Below are positions 8,588-18,274 of a DNA stretch of 64,000 nt, one piece after another (within the stretch, counting starts at the first letter, position 1; each line of letters begins with the position of its first letter). This stretch comes from Burkholderia pseudomultivorans. Its GTDB lineage: Bacteria; Pseudomonadota; Gammaproteobacteria; Burkholderiales; Burkholderiaceae. The stretch spans positions 248,001 to 312,000 of the forward strand of contig NZ_CP013377.1 in assembly GCF_001718415.1 (NCBI RefSeq), in the 5' to 3' direction. Made by a program: the position numbers and the translations under genes. The notes under the pieces are model-generated. The model had not been told where the DNA came from. It saw only the letters and a list, made by a program, of their open reading frames with translations, and did no database searches.

Positions 8588-10705
8588 ATGACCGACCACA
8601 CCGCTAGCCCTCCTCCGCCGCCCGCGCCGCCGCGTCGTCGACGCGTATGGCGCACGCTCGCCGGGGCGCTGCTCGGCCTGACGCTCACCTGCGCCGGCAT
8701 CGGCGCGTGGACCGTCCATCGCATCTGGACGCGGTTGCCGTCCGTCGAGCATCTGGCGGTCTACCGGCCCGCGCTGCCGCTGCGGATCTTCGCGCGCGAC
8801 GGCGAACTGCTCGCCGAATACGGCGTCGAGCGCCGCGAGTTCGTGCCGCTCGAACGCATCCCGCCGCTGATGCGGCAGGCGCTGCTCGCGGCCGAGGACG
8901 CGCAGTTCTACCAGCACGGCGCCGTCGATCCCGGCGGCCTCGCACGCGCGACGTTCGCGAACCTCGTGACGCGGCAGCCGGGGCAGGGCGGCAGTACGAT
9001 CACGATGCAGGTCGCGCGCAATTTCTACCTGACGCGCGACAAGGTGCTGAGCCGCAAGCTCGCCGAGATCCTGATGGCCTACAAGCTCGAACGCGAATAC
9101 AGCAAGGACAAGCTGCTCGAGCTGTACATGAACGAGATCTATCTCGGCGAGCGCGCGTACGGTTTTGCGGCGGCCGCGAACGTGTATTTCGGCAAGCCGC
9201 TCGACGCATTGAGCGCCGGCGAAGCGGCCGTGCTCGCGGGGCTGCCGAAGGCGCCGTCGGCGTTCAATCCGGTCGTCAACCCGGCGCGCGCGACCGCACG
9301 GCGCAACTACGTACTCGGGCGCATGCATGCGCTCGGCGAACTCGACGACGCGACCTATCGGGCGGCCGTCGATGCGCCGCTCGCACTGTCGACCACGCCG
9401 CCGCCAGGCATCGTCGCGGCGCCGTACGTCGCCGAACGCGCGCGGCGCATGATGGTCGAGCGTTTCCACGACGACGCTTATACGCTCGGCCTCGACGTGA
9501 CGACGACGGTGTCGATGCGCGACCAGCACGCGGCCGAAGCCGCGCTCGATCGCACGCTGCGCCGGCAGCCCGCGAAGCGCGACCGGCTCGAAGGCGCGCT
9601 GGTGTCGCTCGACGTCGCGACGGGCGACATGCTCGCACTCGTCGGCGGCGCGGATTTCAGCCGCAACGTGTTCGATCATGCGCTGCAGGCGTATCGCCAG
9701 CCGGGGTCGAGCTTCAAGCCGTTCGTCTATTCGGCGGCGCTCGAGAAGGGCTATTTCCCGGGCGTGCTGGTCGACGACACGCAGCGCACGCTGACGCCGG
9801 CGGAAACCGGTGCGCGGCCGTGGCGCCCGCGCAATTTCGGCAACGATTACGAGGGCTTTATCGCGGTGCGGCGCGGGCTCGTGCGCTCGAAGAACCTCGT
9901 CGCGGTCAGCCTGATGCAGGCGGCCGACGCGCGCTACGTGCAGCAGCATGCGATGCGTTTCGGTTTCGACGCGCCGCGCAACCCGGCGTCGCTGCCGCTC
10001 GCGCTCGGCGCGGGCGCCGTGACGCCGCTCGAACTCGCGAGCGCCTACGGCGTATTCGCGAACGGCGGCGTGCGGACCGAGCCGCGCCTGATCCTGTCGG
10101 TGAAGCAGCGGCACGGCAGCGTGCTGTACGACGCGCCGGCGCCGGACGGCACGCGCGTCGTGTCGGCGCGCAACGCGTTCGTGATGGACAGCATGCTGCG
10201 CGACGTCGTGCGCGCCGGCACCGCGCGCGGCGCGCTCGCGCTGCGCCGCGACGACGCGGCCGGCAAGACCGGCACGTCGAACGGCTCGAAGGACGTATGG
10301 TTCGCCGGCTATTCGTCGGGCGTCGTCGCGGTCGCATGGCTCGGCTACGACACGCCGCGCTCGATGGGCCGCGCGACCGGCGCGACGCTCGCGTTGCCGG
10401 TCTGGCTCGACTACATGAAAGCGGCCGTCGACGGACGCACGCCGATCGACACGACGCCGCCGCAGGACGTCGCGCTCGTCGACGGCGACTTCGTCTACGC
10501 CGAATACCTGCACGGCACCTGCACGGCCGATGTGCCGCCGTTCATCCGCAGCCGTTTCGCGTGCGGCGGTGCGTCCGTCGCGGCGGCGTCGGATGCCGGC
10601 GCGGCGGACAGCCGTCGCGGCGCGCAGACGAGCGAGCCGATGCCCGCGGCGGTCGATGCGGCCGAACGCGAGCGCGTGCTCGACCTGTTCCGCACCGAGG
10701 ACTGA
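8588..10705 (+). CDS. Class A penicillin-binding protein (PBP1A family)
   Basis: This 705-residue bifunctional peptidoglycan synthase begins with a proline-rich cytoplasmic tail and one membrane helix (about 24-44). The glycosyltransferase domain (GT51) carries the catalytic Glu103 in EDAQFYQH and GGSTITMQ at about 134-141. The transpeptidase domain has SSFK (Ser374, Lys377), SKN (434-436) and KTGTS (from 560). It polymerises lipid II and cross-links the chains in the periplasm. The C-terminus is short and lacks the OB domain seen in long PBP1A proteins and the extra domain of PBP1C. AAGGAGCCCGAC precedes the ATG. The TRIC-type gene starts 8 bp after it. Confidence 0.92.
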   Translation: MTDHTASPPPPPAPPRRRRVWRTLAGALLGLTLTCAGIGAWTVHRIWTRLPSVEHLAVYRPALPLRIFARDGELLAEYGVERREFVPLERIPPLMRQALLAAEDAQFYQHGAVDPGGLARATFANLVTRQPGQGGSTITMQVARNFYLTRDKVLSRKLAEILMAYKLEREYSKDKLLELYMNEIYLGERAYGFAAAANVYFGKPLDALSAGEAAVLAGLPKAPSAFNPVVNPARATARRNYVLGRMHALGELDDATYRAAVDAPLALSTTPPPGIVAAPYVAERARRMMVERFHDDAYTLGLDVTTTVSMRDQHAAEAALDRTLRRQPAKRDRLEGALVSLDVATGDMLALVGGADFSRNVFDHALQAYRQPGSSFKPFVYSAALEKGYFPGVLVDDTQRTLTPAETGARPWRPRNFGNDYEGFIAVRRGLVRSKNLVAVSLMQAADARYVQQHAMRFGFDAPRNPASLPLALGAGAVTPLELASAYGVFANGGVRTEPRLILSVKQRHGSVLYDAPAPDGTRVVSARNAFVMDSMLRDVVRAGTARGALALRRDDAAGKTGTSNGSKDVWFAGYSSGVVAVAWLGYDTPRSMGRATGATLALPVWLDYMKAAVDGRTPIDTTPPQDVALVDGDFVYAEYLHGTCTADVPPFIRSRFACGGASVAAASDAGAADSRRGAQTSEPMPAAVDAAERERVLDLFRTED

Positions 10706-10713
10706 GGCGCGAC

Positions 10714-11325
10714 ATGCATACGCTTTATCTGATCGCGATCGTCGCGGAAGCGATGTCGGGCGCGCTGATGGGAATGCGGCGCGGGATGGACCGCTTCGGG
10801 CTCGCGCTGGTGGGCGCGGTGACGGCGCTCGGCGGCGGCACCGTGCGCGACGTGCTGCTCGGCCACTATCCGCTCGGCTGGATCGCGCATCCCGAATACC
10901 TGGTGATCACGCTGGTCGCGGCGACGGTCGCGTCGTGGGCTGCGCGGCACGTCGCGAGAATGAAGACGCTGTTCGTCACCGTCGACGCGATCGGCCTCGC
11001 GGCGTTCACGATCATCGGCTGCGACATCGGTGCATCGACCGGCGCGGCGTCGATCATCGTCGTGCTGGCCGGCGCGATCACGGGCGTGTGCGGCGGGATG
11101 CTGCGCGACCTGCTGTGCAACGAGATGCCGCTGATCCTGCGCGAGGAGCTGTATGCGAGCGTCGCGTTCGTGACCGGCGCGCTGTATGTCGGAATGCAGC
11201 AGCTCGGCGTCGATGCGCGTTTCGCGACGGTGTGCGCGCTCGCGGCGGGGTTTGCGATGCGGATGCTCGCCGTGCGCTTCGGCTGGAAGATGCGCAGCTT
11301 CGGCGTCGCGGACGTCGAGCGTTGA
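10714..11325 (+). CDS. TRIC/YadS-family cation channel
   Basis: This 203-residue protein has about seven transmembrane helices arranged as a tandem repeat. The first repeat contains GGGTVRDVLLG and the second GGMLRDLLCNEMP; the GGG-x-x-RD signature is the ion-conducting kink of trimeric intracellular cation channels (formerly UPF0126, YadS/YicG). It should conduct monovalent cations, mainly potassium, across the inner membrane. The start lies 8 bp after the penicillin-binding protein stop, so the two are probably cotranscribed, though no functional link is known. Confidence 0.88.
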   Translation: MHTLYLIAIVAEAMSGALMGMRRGMDRFGLALVGAVTALGGGTVRDVLLGHYPLGWIAHPEYLVITLVAATVASWAARHVARMKTLFVTVDAIGLAAFTIIGCDIGASTGAASIIVVLAGAITGVCGGMLRDLLCNEMPLILREELYASVAFVTGALYVGMQQLGVDARFATVCALAAGFAMRMLAVRFGWKMRSFGVADVER

Positions 11326-11392
11326 GCGCGAAGCGCACGCCGGACCGCTTCACCCCCCGTCGCGCACGACCGCCCGATATCCCGATGCGGCG

Positions 11393-12232
11393 TCACGCCG
11401 GCACCATGACCGGCGGCGAACCGTCGCCGGTTTCCACCATCTTCACCGTGAATCCGTAGCAGCGCGCGATATGCGCGGGCGTCATCACGTCGCGCGGCGC
11501 GCCGTGCGCGACGATCGTGCCGTCGGCGAGCATCGCGATCGTGTCCGCGTGACGCGCGGCCAGGTTCGGGTCGTGGACGATCGCGAGCACGCCGAGCCGC
11601 CATTCGCGCGCGACCGTGCGCACCGTATCGAGCAGCCGGTGCTGGTGGGCGAGATCGAGGGCGGCGGTCGGTTCGTCGAGCAGCAGGTAGCGCGGGGCCG
11701 CCGCGTCGCGGTCGTCCGCAGCTTCGGTATCGTCGGCCGGCCACAGCTGCGCGAGCACGCGCGCGAACTGCACACGCGCCAGTTCGCCGCCGGACAAGGT
11801 CGTCACGTCGCGGCCGACCAGCGCGTCGGCGCCCGCGCGTTCGAGCGCGTGCCACGCGATGTCGCGATCGCGGCGCGACGTTGCGCCGCTGCGTCGCGCA
11901 TGCGGATAGCGGCCGAGCAGCACGATTTCGTCGACGCTGAACGGAAACGCCGGCTGCGCGGCCTGCGGCAGCACCGCGCGCAGGCGCGCGAGCCGGGGCG
12001 CGTCGATGCGTGCGAGCGATTCGCCGTTCAGCGTGACGTCGCCCGTCACGCGCACGCCGTTCGGCGCGACGCTGCCGGTCAGCTCGCCGGCGAAGGTTTT
12101 CAGCAGCGTGCTCTTGCCGGCGCCGTTGCGGCCGAGCAGCGCGGTGACGCGGCCCGGTTCGATCGACAGCGACAGGTCGTGAAGAATCGCGTGATGTCGA
12201 CGCGCGACGTCGAGATGGTGGACGGTCAGCAT
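11393..12232 (-). CDS. bhuV: Heme ABC transporter ATP-binding protein
   Basis: This 279-residue ABC ATPase is of the HmuV/FecE type. The Walker [10 protein letters not shown] is at about 34-42, the signature [13 protein letters not shown] in the middle, and the Walker [12 protein letters not shown] follows an acidic insertion rich in Asp and Glu. It energises heme import through the BhuU permease. It is the last gene of the heme operon, 74 bp after bhuU. The C-terminal [19 protein letters not shown] matches the usual heme/siderophore ATPase tail. Confidence 0.93.
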   Translation of the reverse strand: MLTVHHLDVARRHHAILHDLSLSIEPGRVTALLGRNGAGKSTLLKTFAGELTGSVAPNGVRVTGDVTLNGESLARIDAPRLARLRAVLPQAAQPAFPFSVDEIVLLGRYPHARRSGATSRRDRDIAWHALERAGADALVGRDVTTLSGGELARVQFARVLAQLWPADDTEAADDRDAAAPRYLLLDEPTAALDLAHQHRLLDTVRTVAREWRLGVLAIVHDPNLAARHADTIAMLADGTIVAHGAPRDVMTPAHIARCYGFTVKMVETGDGSPPVMVPA

Positions 12233-12306
12233 GGTCGTGTGGCAAGGGTGGGAGCCGGCCTCCGCTCAGCGGCGAGCGCAGGCCCGGGCATGAGCGGAAA
12301 CAGGCG

Positions 12307-13395
12307 CTAGCCGCCGAGCGCGCCGCGGCTTTTCCACAGCAGCGCGAGAAAGAACGGCGCGCCGAGCAGGGCGGTCAGCACGCCGAGCGGAATCTCGGCC
12401 GGCGCGGCGACGGTGCGCGCGGCAAGATCGGCGGCGAGCGTCAGCAGCGCGCCGAGCAGCGCGGCGCCGGGCAGCACGATCCGCTGGTCGGGCCCGCATG
12501 CGAGGCGCACGCAGTGCGGCGCGACGAGCCCGATGAAGCCGATGATGCCGGCGCACGACACGAGCGCGCCGATCGCGAGCGCGACCGCGACGAGCACGCG
12601 GCGCTTGAGGCGCTGCACCGGCACGCCGAGGTGCAGCGCCTCGGTTTCGCCAAGCTGCAGCGCGTTCAGCGCCTCGCGTTCGCGCGCGAGCAGCACGCAG
12701 CCGAGCGCGACGCACGGCGCGACGGCCGCCAGCGCCGACCATTGCGCGCCGCCGAGGCTGCCGAGGCTCCAGAACGTCAGCGAGCGCAGCTGCGCATCGT
12801 CGGCGACGAAGGTGAGCAGCCCGATCGCCGCGCCCGCCAGCGCGTTGATCGCGATGCCGGCAAGCAGCAGCAGCGGTAACGCGAGCCGCCCGCGCGACGC
12901 GGCGAGCCGGTAGACGAGCGCGGCGACCGCGAGCGCGCCGGCAAACGCGGCGATCGGCAGCGCGGCCGCGTTCACGTGCGCGGCGAACAGCGCGGGGCCG
13001 AGCACGATCGTGGTCGTCGCGCCGAGCGCCGCGCCGCTCGATACGCCGACGAGCCCCGGATCGGCGAGCGGATTGCGGAACAGCGCCTGCATCGCGGCGC
13101 CGGCCGCGCCGAAACCGCCGCCGACGAGCAGCGCGAGTGCGACGCGCGGCGCGCGGATGTCGAACAGTACCGCGCGCGCCTGTCGTGCGGCCGGGTCGCC
13201 GCTCAGCGCGGCCCACGCTTCGGCCAGCGGAATGCGGTAGGCGCCGACGCACAGCGCGACGACGGACATCGCGCCGACGAGGATCGCGAGCACGACCAGC
13301 GCGAGCGGCGCATGGCGGCGCGACGCGCCGAGGCGCGCGGCGCCGCGGCGGCCGGCGTGCGACGACGCGGGAAACGGAGAAGCATGAGCGGGCAT
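12307..13395 (-). CDS. bhuU: Heme ABC transporter permease
   Basis: The protein is 362 residues long, of the FecCD/BtuC permease family, with about ten membrane helices. The family signature RAPRVALALLVGGGFGAAGAAMQALFRNPLADPGLVG spans roughly 80-118, and GLLTFVADDAQLRSLTFWSLGSL and GFIGLVAPHCVR are also present; the latter contains the loop contacting the ATPase. It forms the inner-membrane channel for heme delivered by BhuT. It lies 15 bp after bhuT and is followed by bhuV. The first 30 residues are variable, so a start slightly downstream remains possible. Confidence 0.93.
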   Translation of the reverse strand: MPAHASPFPASSHAGRRGAARLGASRRHAPLALVVLAILVGAMSVVALCVGAYRIPLAEAWAALSGDPAARQARAVLFDIRAPRVALALLVGGGFGAAGAAMQALFRNPLADPGLVGVSSGAALGATTTIVLGPALFAAHVNAAALPIAAFAGALAVAALVYRLAASRGRLALPLLLLAGIAINALAGAAIGLLTFVADDAQLRSLTFWSLGSLGGAQWSALAAVAPCVALGCVLLAREREALNALQLGETEALHLGVPVQRLKRRVLVAVALAIGALVSCAGIIGFIGLVAPHCVRLACGPDQRIVLPGAALLGALLTLAADLAARTVAAPAEIPLGVLTALLGAPFFLALLWKSRGALGG

Positions 13396-13410
13396 CGGGA
13401 CGATCCGGAA

Positions 13411-14319
13411 TCAGGCGAGCGCATCCGACAGGCGTCGATGCAGGGTCGTGACGGCGAGCGGCAGGCGCGGGCCGAAGCCGAGCAGGAACAACGCGTCGAG
13501 CGACACCACGCGCTGCGCGCGGCCGGCCGGCGTCGCCGCGAAACCGGGCGCGTCGAGCAGTGCGGCACGGCCGCCGACGGCCGCGAGGCCTTCGTCGGAG
13601 ATCAGCACGACGTCGGGCGCGGCGGCGGCGAGCGCCTCGGTCGTCAGCGGCTTGTAGTGGTCGAAGCCCTGCATCGCGTTGCGCGCGCCCGCGTAGCGGA
13701 TCATCGCGTCGGCGGCCGTGCGCTGGCCGGCGACGAGCGCCTGGGTGCCGGTGTGGTTCAGCACGAACAGCACGCGCGGCGGCTGCGCGCCGCCCGGCGC
13801 GCGGGCGGCCACCGCGTCGCGCGCGGCCTGCCAGTCGCGATCGAAGCGCTGCAGCAGCGCCGTGCCGGCGTCGCGCACGTCGAGCGCCTGGGCGACGCCG
13901 GCGATCTTCGCGCGCACCGAGTCGACGTCGTGCCGTTCGTCGAAGGTCGTCACCGTGACGCCTGCGCGCCTGATCTGCGCGATCGCGGCCGGCGGCCCGG
14001 CTTCCGCCGACGCGAGCACGAGGTCGGGCCGCAGCGACAGCAGTCCCTCCGCCGACAGCGCGCGCTGGTAGCCGACCTTCGGCAGGCGCTTCGCCGCATC
14101 GGGATAGGTGCAGGTCGTGTCGGCGCCGACCAGCCGGTAGCCGCGCGTGTCGGTGCCGCCGAGTGCGAACGCCGTTTCGGCGAGCGCGCCGCCGATCACG
14201 ACGACGCGCTTCGGCGCGGCCTGTGCGAGCGCGCGGCCGGACAGCGCGCCCGCGACTGCCCCGGCGAGCGCGCCGGCCAGCACCGCGCGCCGCCGCGGAT
14301 CGAACGAACCGGCGCTCAC
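13411..14319 (-). CDS. bhuT: Periplasmic heme-binding protein
   Basis: The protein is 302 residues long if translation starts at the GTG whose bases overlap the bhuS stop (GTGA), which implies translational coupling. The N-terminus has a basic RRR and a hydrophobic AVLAGALAGAVAGAL segment ending in RALAQA, which could be a Tat- or Sec-type signal. The mature part is a class III binding protein: KRVVVIGGALAETAFALG, then VGYQRALSAEGLLSL with the Tyr expected to ligate heme iron in HmuT proteins, then LRPDLVLAS. It hands heme from the receptor to BhuUV. Any ATG start would require a long arginine-rich N-terminal extension. Confidence 0.92.
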   Translation of the reverse strand: MSAGSFDPRRRAVLAGALAGAVAGALSGRALAQAAPKRVVVIGGALAETAFALGGTDTRGYRLVGADTTCTYPDAAKRLPKVGYQRALSAEGLLSLRPDLVLASAEAGPPAAIAQIRRAGVTVTTFDERHDVDSVRAKIAGVAQALDVRDAGTALLQRFDRDWQAARDAVAARAPGGAQPPRVLFVLNHTGTQALVAGQRTAADAMIRYAGARNAMQGFDHYKPLTTEALAAAAPDVVLISDEGLAAVGGRAALLDAPGFAATPAGRAQRVVSLDALFLLGFGPRLPLAVTTLHRRLSDALA

Positions 14320-15407
14320 CGTGCGTCTCCGCGCGCTGCCGGCGACAGCGTCGCGACGAGCGCACGCCAGTCGTCGCGCTCGGCCTTGCCGGGCTTGCGT
14401 TCGCCGAACAGCAGCGCGACGTGGTCGCCCTGGCGGTCGAACAGTTCGAGCGACGTGACGATGCCGTCGCTGGTCGGCTTCTTCACGACCCACGCGGCGG
14501 CGATCATGTCCTCGCGCACATGCAGGTTGAAGCCCGGATCGAGCACGTTGATCCACGCGCCGACCTCGCGCACGTTCGCGACCGGCCCCGTATGGATCTG
14601 GATCATCCCCGCATTGCCGACGAACACCATGATCGGCTGGCCGCTTTGCGCGGCCCGTTCGAGCACGTGGCGCAGCGCATGCGCGGTTTCGACGGGATAC
14701 GCGTATTGCGGATCGGCGAGGCGCAGCGCCTGCATGCGGCTGACGCCGAAGCGCTGCGTGATGCCGAAGAACTGATGCGTGTCGGTCATCGCGCCCCAGG
14801 CGGCGCGAAACCCCGCGACGTCGATGTCGCTGTCCGCGCGTTCGGGCTGCTTCGATGCGGCCGGCACCACATCGAGGCCCGGCTCCTGCGACGCCGCGCG
14901 CCAGCGCGCGACGAACGCGTCGTATGCGGCGTGATCGCTGTGCGCGCGCAGATAGACCTTGTGAATCGCGTGGCCCTGCGCATCGAAGAACTGCAGGCTC
15001 TTCAGCGGGCCGTGCGGCGTCTCGTCGCGCACCGCGAATGCCGACACCCAGTGCCGGTAGAAGATGCGCAGGTCGATGTCGCCGAGCGCGAGGCCGATCG
15101 GGCCGTCATGGCTCATCTGCGCGTATTCGCCGTCCTTCTCGTGGACGGCCGCGTCGTTGCGCGTGAGCGCCATCACGCGGCCGAGGCGCGGCATTTCCTC
15201 GAACATCTGCGGAAAGCGCGCATCGAGCCGCACCACGTGTTCGCCGACGAACGCGGCGAGCGCTTCGCCTTCGCTGACGCCGAGCGCCTGCGCGACATCG
15301 CGGTTGCGCAACTGGCGCTCGGCCTTGAGCTTGACGAACGCGTCGCGCAGCGCGGCGGCCGCGCGGGCCGGCGTGGCCGCTTGGGCGGGAAGGGCGGATT
15401 GCATCAT
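14316..15407 (-). CDS. bhuS: Cytoplasmic heme-handling protein (HmuS/ChuS family)
   Basis: This 363-residue protein consists of two tandem repeats of the HmuS/PhuS fold, each around 160 residues; the repeats start near LKAERQLRNRDVAQALGVSE and near MTDTHQFFGITQRFGVSRMQ. The conserved second-half segment GNAGMIQIHTGPV lies near residue 265. Members bind heme in the cytoplasm and either traffic it to heme oxygenase or degrade it. The ATG follows AAGGAGTCCGAC. It is preceded by bhuR with a 49-bp gap and overlaps bhuT by 4 bp. Confidence 0.93.
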   Translation of the reverse strand: MMQSALPAQAATPARAAAALRDAFVKLKAERQLRNRDVAQALGVSEGEALAAFVGEHVVRLDARFPQMFEEMPRLGRVMALTRNDAAVHEKDGEYAQMSHDGPIGLALGDIDLRIFYRHWVSAFAVRDETPHGPLKSLQFFDAQGHAIHKVYLRAHSDHAAYDAFVARWRAASQEPGLDVVPAASKQPERADSDIDVAGFRAAWGAMTDTHQFFGITQRFGVSRMQALRLADPQYAYPVETAHALRHVLERAAQSGQPIMVFVGNAGMIQIHTGPVANVREVGAWINVLDPGFNLHVREDMIAAAWVVKKPTSDGIVTSLELFDRQGDHVALLFGERKPGKAERDDWRALVATLSPAARGDAR

Positions 15408-15456
15408 GTCGGACTCCTTCAGGTGACGAAAGGGTTGGAAGCGCGGGCGGCGTGCA

Positions 15457-17724
15457 TCAGAAATCCACCTTCATGCTGACGGCGACCGTGCGTCCGGGCG
15501 AGGTATAGGCGTCGAGCACGCGCGAATCGGCGGCGATGCCGCGTACGTCCGACCAGTTCCAGTACTTGCGGTCGAACAGGTTGCGGATGCCGATCGTCGC
15601 GCTGACGTGCTTGTTGAAGCGGTAGCCGCCGCGCAGGTCGACGACGAGCGACGACGGCGGCGCGAAGCAGGCCTTGTTCGAGCAGTCGGACCTGTCGATG
15701 TCCTTGTCGCGCTTCGCGGCCTGGAACAGCAGGTCGGTCTGCACGAACCAGCGCTCGGTCGGCTCGTAGCGCACGCCGAACACGGCCGAGAACGGGTTGA
15801 CCGTGTTGAGCGGCTGGCTCGCCGCGCCGTTGTTCTGCGTCGAGCCCCTCGTGAACGCCATCGCCGTCTTCAGCGTGATGCCGTTGGGCATCACCCATTC
15901 GGCGCGACCTTCGAGGCCGTGGATGCGCGCGTCGGCGAAGTTCACGTACTGGAACACCGACGGGTCGGTCGGCCGGCCGCTGCCGGAGATCGTGGTGCGC
16001 GCGATGAAGTTGCGGTAGCGGCCCGTGAACGCGGCGGCGCTGTAGCGCACGACGCCGTAGCCGGTGCCGGCCTTGCCGCGCAGGCCCGCCTCGAACGTGT
16101 CGCTGGTCTCGGGCTTTAGGTTCGGGTTGCCGATCGACGTATAGCCGTACACCGGGTTCGAGAAGCTGCTGTTGACCTGGTCGGGCGTCGGCGCGCGGAA
16201 GCCGTGCGCGTACTGCACGTACGGAATCAGCGCGGGCGTGATCTCGTACAGCACGGCGACGCGCGGCGACAGTTCGTTCGCGCTCGTCGACACGGCGGTG
16301 CCGGTAAACAGCGGATCGTTCGCGGCCGGGCTCAGCCGGTACGTGTCGAAGCGCAGGCCGGGCGTGACGAGCAGGCGGCCGTAGCCGATCTGGTCCTGGA
16401 CGAACGCGCCGAACAGCGTGTAGTCGGTGTCGGGGAACGCCTTGTTCGGGAACGATTCGCCGACGCCCGGCACGGTGCCGTCGCGCAGGTTCGTGACGCG
16501 CGACAGGCTGCCGTCGACGCCGTACAGCAGCTTGTGCGCGAACGGGCCTGTCGAGAAGCCGCTTTCGGCGAACGCGGAGCCGCCGAACGTGCGCTCCCGG
16601 TACTGGTTGTCGCGCGAGCGCGAGGGCTGCGAGCGGCGCGTCTCGAACGCGTACTGGTCCTGCGTCGCTTCCTGGTAGTAGAACTGGACGTGCGCTTTCT
16701 GGAACCAGCGGAACGCGTCGTCGCGGAAGTCGTAGTCGACGCTGAAGCGGTTGCGTTCGAGCCGGTCGCTCGTGGTGAGGCCGAGCGTGGTCGGCGGATT
16801 GATCGCGGACAGCACGTCGGTGCCGACGCGCCGCTGCACCGTTTCGGCGGTGAACCGGATCGTGTCGCGCGCGGTGGGCGTCAGCACGAGCTTGCCGAGC
16901 AGCGATTCGGAATAGACGTCCTGCGGATTCGAGGTCGTGCGCAGCGTGCTCGCCGAGTTGTTGTCGCCGCGCGTGTCGACTTCGTGGCCGCGCCGGCCGT
17001 CGGCGATGATCATTCCCTGCACGCGATCGTTGCCGCCTGCGGCCGATACGGTCGCGCCGATGCTGCGGTCGGTCGAGTCGTAGCTCGGCCGGAACGAGAA
17101 GTACACGGGCTTGCCGTAGATCGACAGCAGGTCCTTCGGATCCTTGGTGATGAAGTTCACCGCGCCGGTCAGGCCGTCGCTGCCGTAAAGCGCCGAGGCC
17201 GGGCCGCGCAGGATCTCGATGCGCTTCAGCATGTCGAGATCCGCGTAATCGCCGCGGCCGGCTTCGAGCGGGCCGAACGAGAACGCGCTCGGCAGGCGGA
17301 TGCCGTCCTGCATCAGCAGCACGCGATTGCCTTCGAGGCCGCGGATGTTGATGCTCGAATCGCCGTCGCGGCCGCCGCCGAGCGCGGCGCTGCCGGGCCG
17401 GTACGCGGTGCGGCGTACGGTGACGCCGGGCTCGTAGCGCAGCGCGTCCTTGATGTTGGTGGCCTGCTGTTCCTCGAGATCGTCGTCGGTGATCACCGAC
17501 ACCGACGCGGCCGTGCGGCTCGCGGACGTGGCGGTGCGGGTCGCCGTGACGGTGACGGGGTCGAGCAGCGCGGCATCGGCGCGCGCGACGATCGAGGTGG
17601 AGGCGGGCGTGGCGCCCGACGGCGACGAAGGCGACGAATCGGCGTGAGCCGTGGCGGCGGACAGTCCGAACGCGCCGAACAGCGCGGCACAGATCGGCCG
17701 CCGCGCCAGCGAATAGCAATGCAC
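15457..17724 (-). CDS. bhuR: TonB-dependent heme/hemoglobin outer-membrane receptor
   Basis: This 755-residue receptor begins with a signal peptide ending AATAHA. A TonB box-like segment DPVTVTATRT (about 55-64) precedes the plug domain with INIRGLEGNRVLLMQDGIRL and RGPASALYGSDGLTGAVNF. The beta-barrel follows and ends in the aromatic VSMKVDF, the signal for BamA insertion. The barrel contains the YAHGFRAPTPDQVNSSF and NPNLKPETS motifs of hemoglobin/heme receptors. One cysteine pair, DCSNKACF, lies near the C-terminus. It is the first gene of the operon, and a Fur box lies about 120 bp upstream, so iron starvation should induce it. Confidence 0.94.
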   Translation of the reverse strand: MHCYSLARRPICAALFGAFGLSAATAHADSSPSSPSGATPASTSIVARADAALLDPVTVTATRTATSASRTAASVSVITDDDLEEQQATNIKDALRYEPGVTVRRTAYRPGSAALGGGRDGDSSINIRGLEGNRVLLMQDGIRLPSAFSFGPLEAGRGDYADLDMLKRIEILRGPASALYGSDGLTGAVNFITKDPKDLLSIYGKPVYFSFRPSYDSTDRSIGATVSAAGGNDRVQGMIIADGRRGHEVDTRGDNNSASTLRTTSNPQDVYSESLLGKLVLTPTARDTIRFTAETVQRRVGTDVLSAINPPTTLGLTTSDRLERNRFSVDYDFRDDAFRWFQKAHVQFYYQEATQDQYAFETRRSQPSRSRDNQYRERTFGGSAFAESGFSTGPFAHKLLYGVDGSLSRVTNLRDGTVPGVGESFPNKAFPDTDYTLFGAFVQDQIGYGRLLVTPGLRFDTYRLSPAANDPLFTGTAVSTSANELSPRVAVLYEITPALIPYVQYAHGFRAPTPDQVNSSFSNPVYGYTSIGNPNLKPETSDTFEAGLRGKAGTGYGVVRYSAAAFTGRYRNFIARTTISGSGRPTDPSVFQYVNFADARIHGLEGRAEWVMPNGITLKTAMAFTRGSTQNNGAASQPLNTVNPFSAVFGVRYEPTERWFVQTDLLFQAAKRDKDIDRSDCSNKACFAPPSSLVVDLRGGYRFNKHVSATIGIRNLFDRKYWNWSDVRGIAADSRVLDAYTSPGRTVAVSMKVDF

Positions 17725-17846
17725 AGGTGGTCTCCCATGGTTGAAACAAGCCCGAAGGCTGGCTGGGCGACGCGTTCACCTGGCTGGCCCGTGCGCGCGG
17801 CATGCGGCGCACGGCGAATTGAAAGGCAACTGATAACTTTGCCAGT

Positions 17847-17865
17847 GTAAATGAGAATTATTATC
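17847..17865 (-). promoter_or_regulatory. Fur box upstream of bhuR
   Basis: On the minus strand the 19-mer GATAATAATTCTCATTTAC matches the Fur consensus GATAATGATAATCATTATC at 14 of 19 positions. It is centred about 130 bp before the bhuR ATG, in an AT-rich patch within otherwise GC-rich DNA. Confidence 0.8.
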
Positions 17866-17965
17866 GATACAAGCGACATGCTGCGCAGCGGGCGGCCGAG
17901 CGCCTGCATGCGCGGCGCTCGCCAGTCGCGCGCGCAAATTCGGGAAAAGGCGTGGCGGCGCTGCG

Positions 17966-18193
17966 CTAGGCCAGCGATTCGATGCGGATCAGCAGATTGC
18001 GGGCGTGGGACACGAACGCGTCGTGCGTGTCGCGATCGCTGCGGCGTTCGAGACCGGCCTGTTCAGCAAACGCGAGTTGCTCGGCGTAGAGATCGACGAG
18101 TGCGCGGCGGGCATCGGGGGACAGCGCGCGGATCATCGAGACGAGCAGCAGCTCCTGTGCGCGGAGCATGCCGGACAGCGATTGAGCGTTCAT
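17966..18193 (-). CDS. Small helical protein of unknown function
   Basis: This is a 75-residue soluble protein I do not recognise. It looks all-helical, with heptad-like leucines in MLRAQELLLVSMIRALSPDARRA and a basic/acidic middle. The coding call rests on a very good ribosome-binding site, GAGGAGG eight bases before ATG, and a composition unlike random GC-rich frames. It is the gene immediately upstream of the bhu promoter and reads in the same direction, but no link to heme is evident. Confidence 0.7.
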   Translation of the reverse strand: MNAQSLSGMLRAQELLLVSMIRALSPDARRALVDLYAEQLAFAEQAGLERRSDRDTHDAFVSHARNLLIRIESLA

Positions 18194-18274
18194 GCCGACC
18201 TCCTCGGGCGATGCGGCGGCGGGCCGCTCTCTCCATACTAGGCGGTCGGTGCGTGCGATGCAGGCGAAGCGGCG

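Noticed and set aside
8647..11325. An 892-codon plus-strand frame covering the penicillin-binding protein and TRIC gene
   Set aside because: It is out of frame with the penicillin-binding protein, whose three catalytic motif sets are intact. Only its end, from 10714, is a real gene (the TRIC-type channel).
16204..17850. A 548-codon frame antisense to bhuR
   Set aside because: GC-rich third positions of bhuR open the opposite frame; the peptide is Arg/Val/Ala-rich with no motif, while bhuR has a full set of receptor landmarks.
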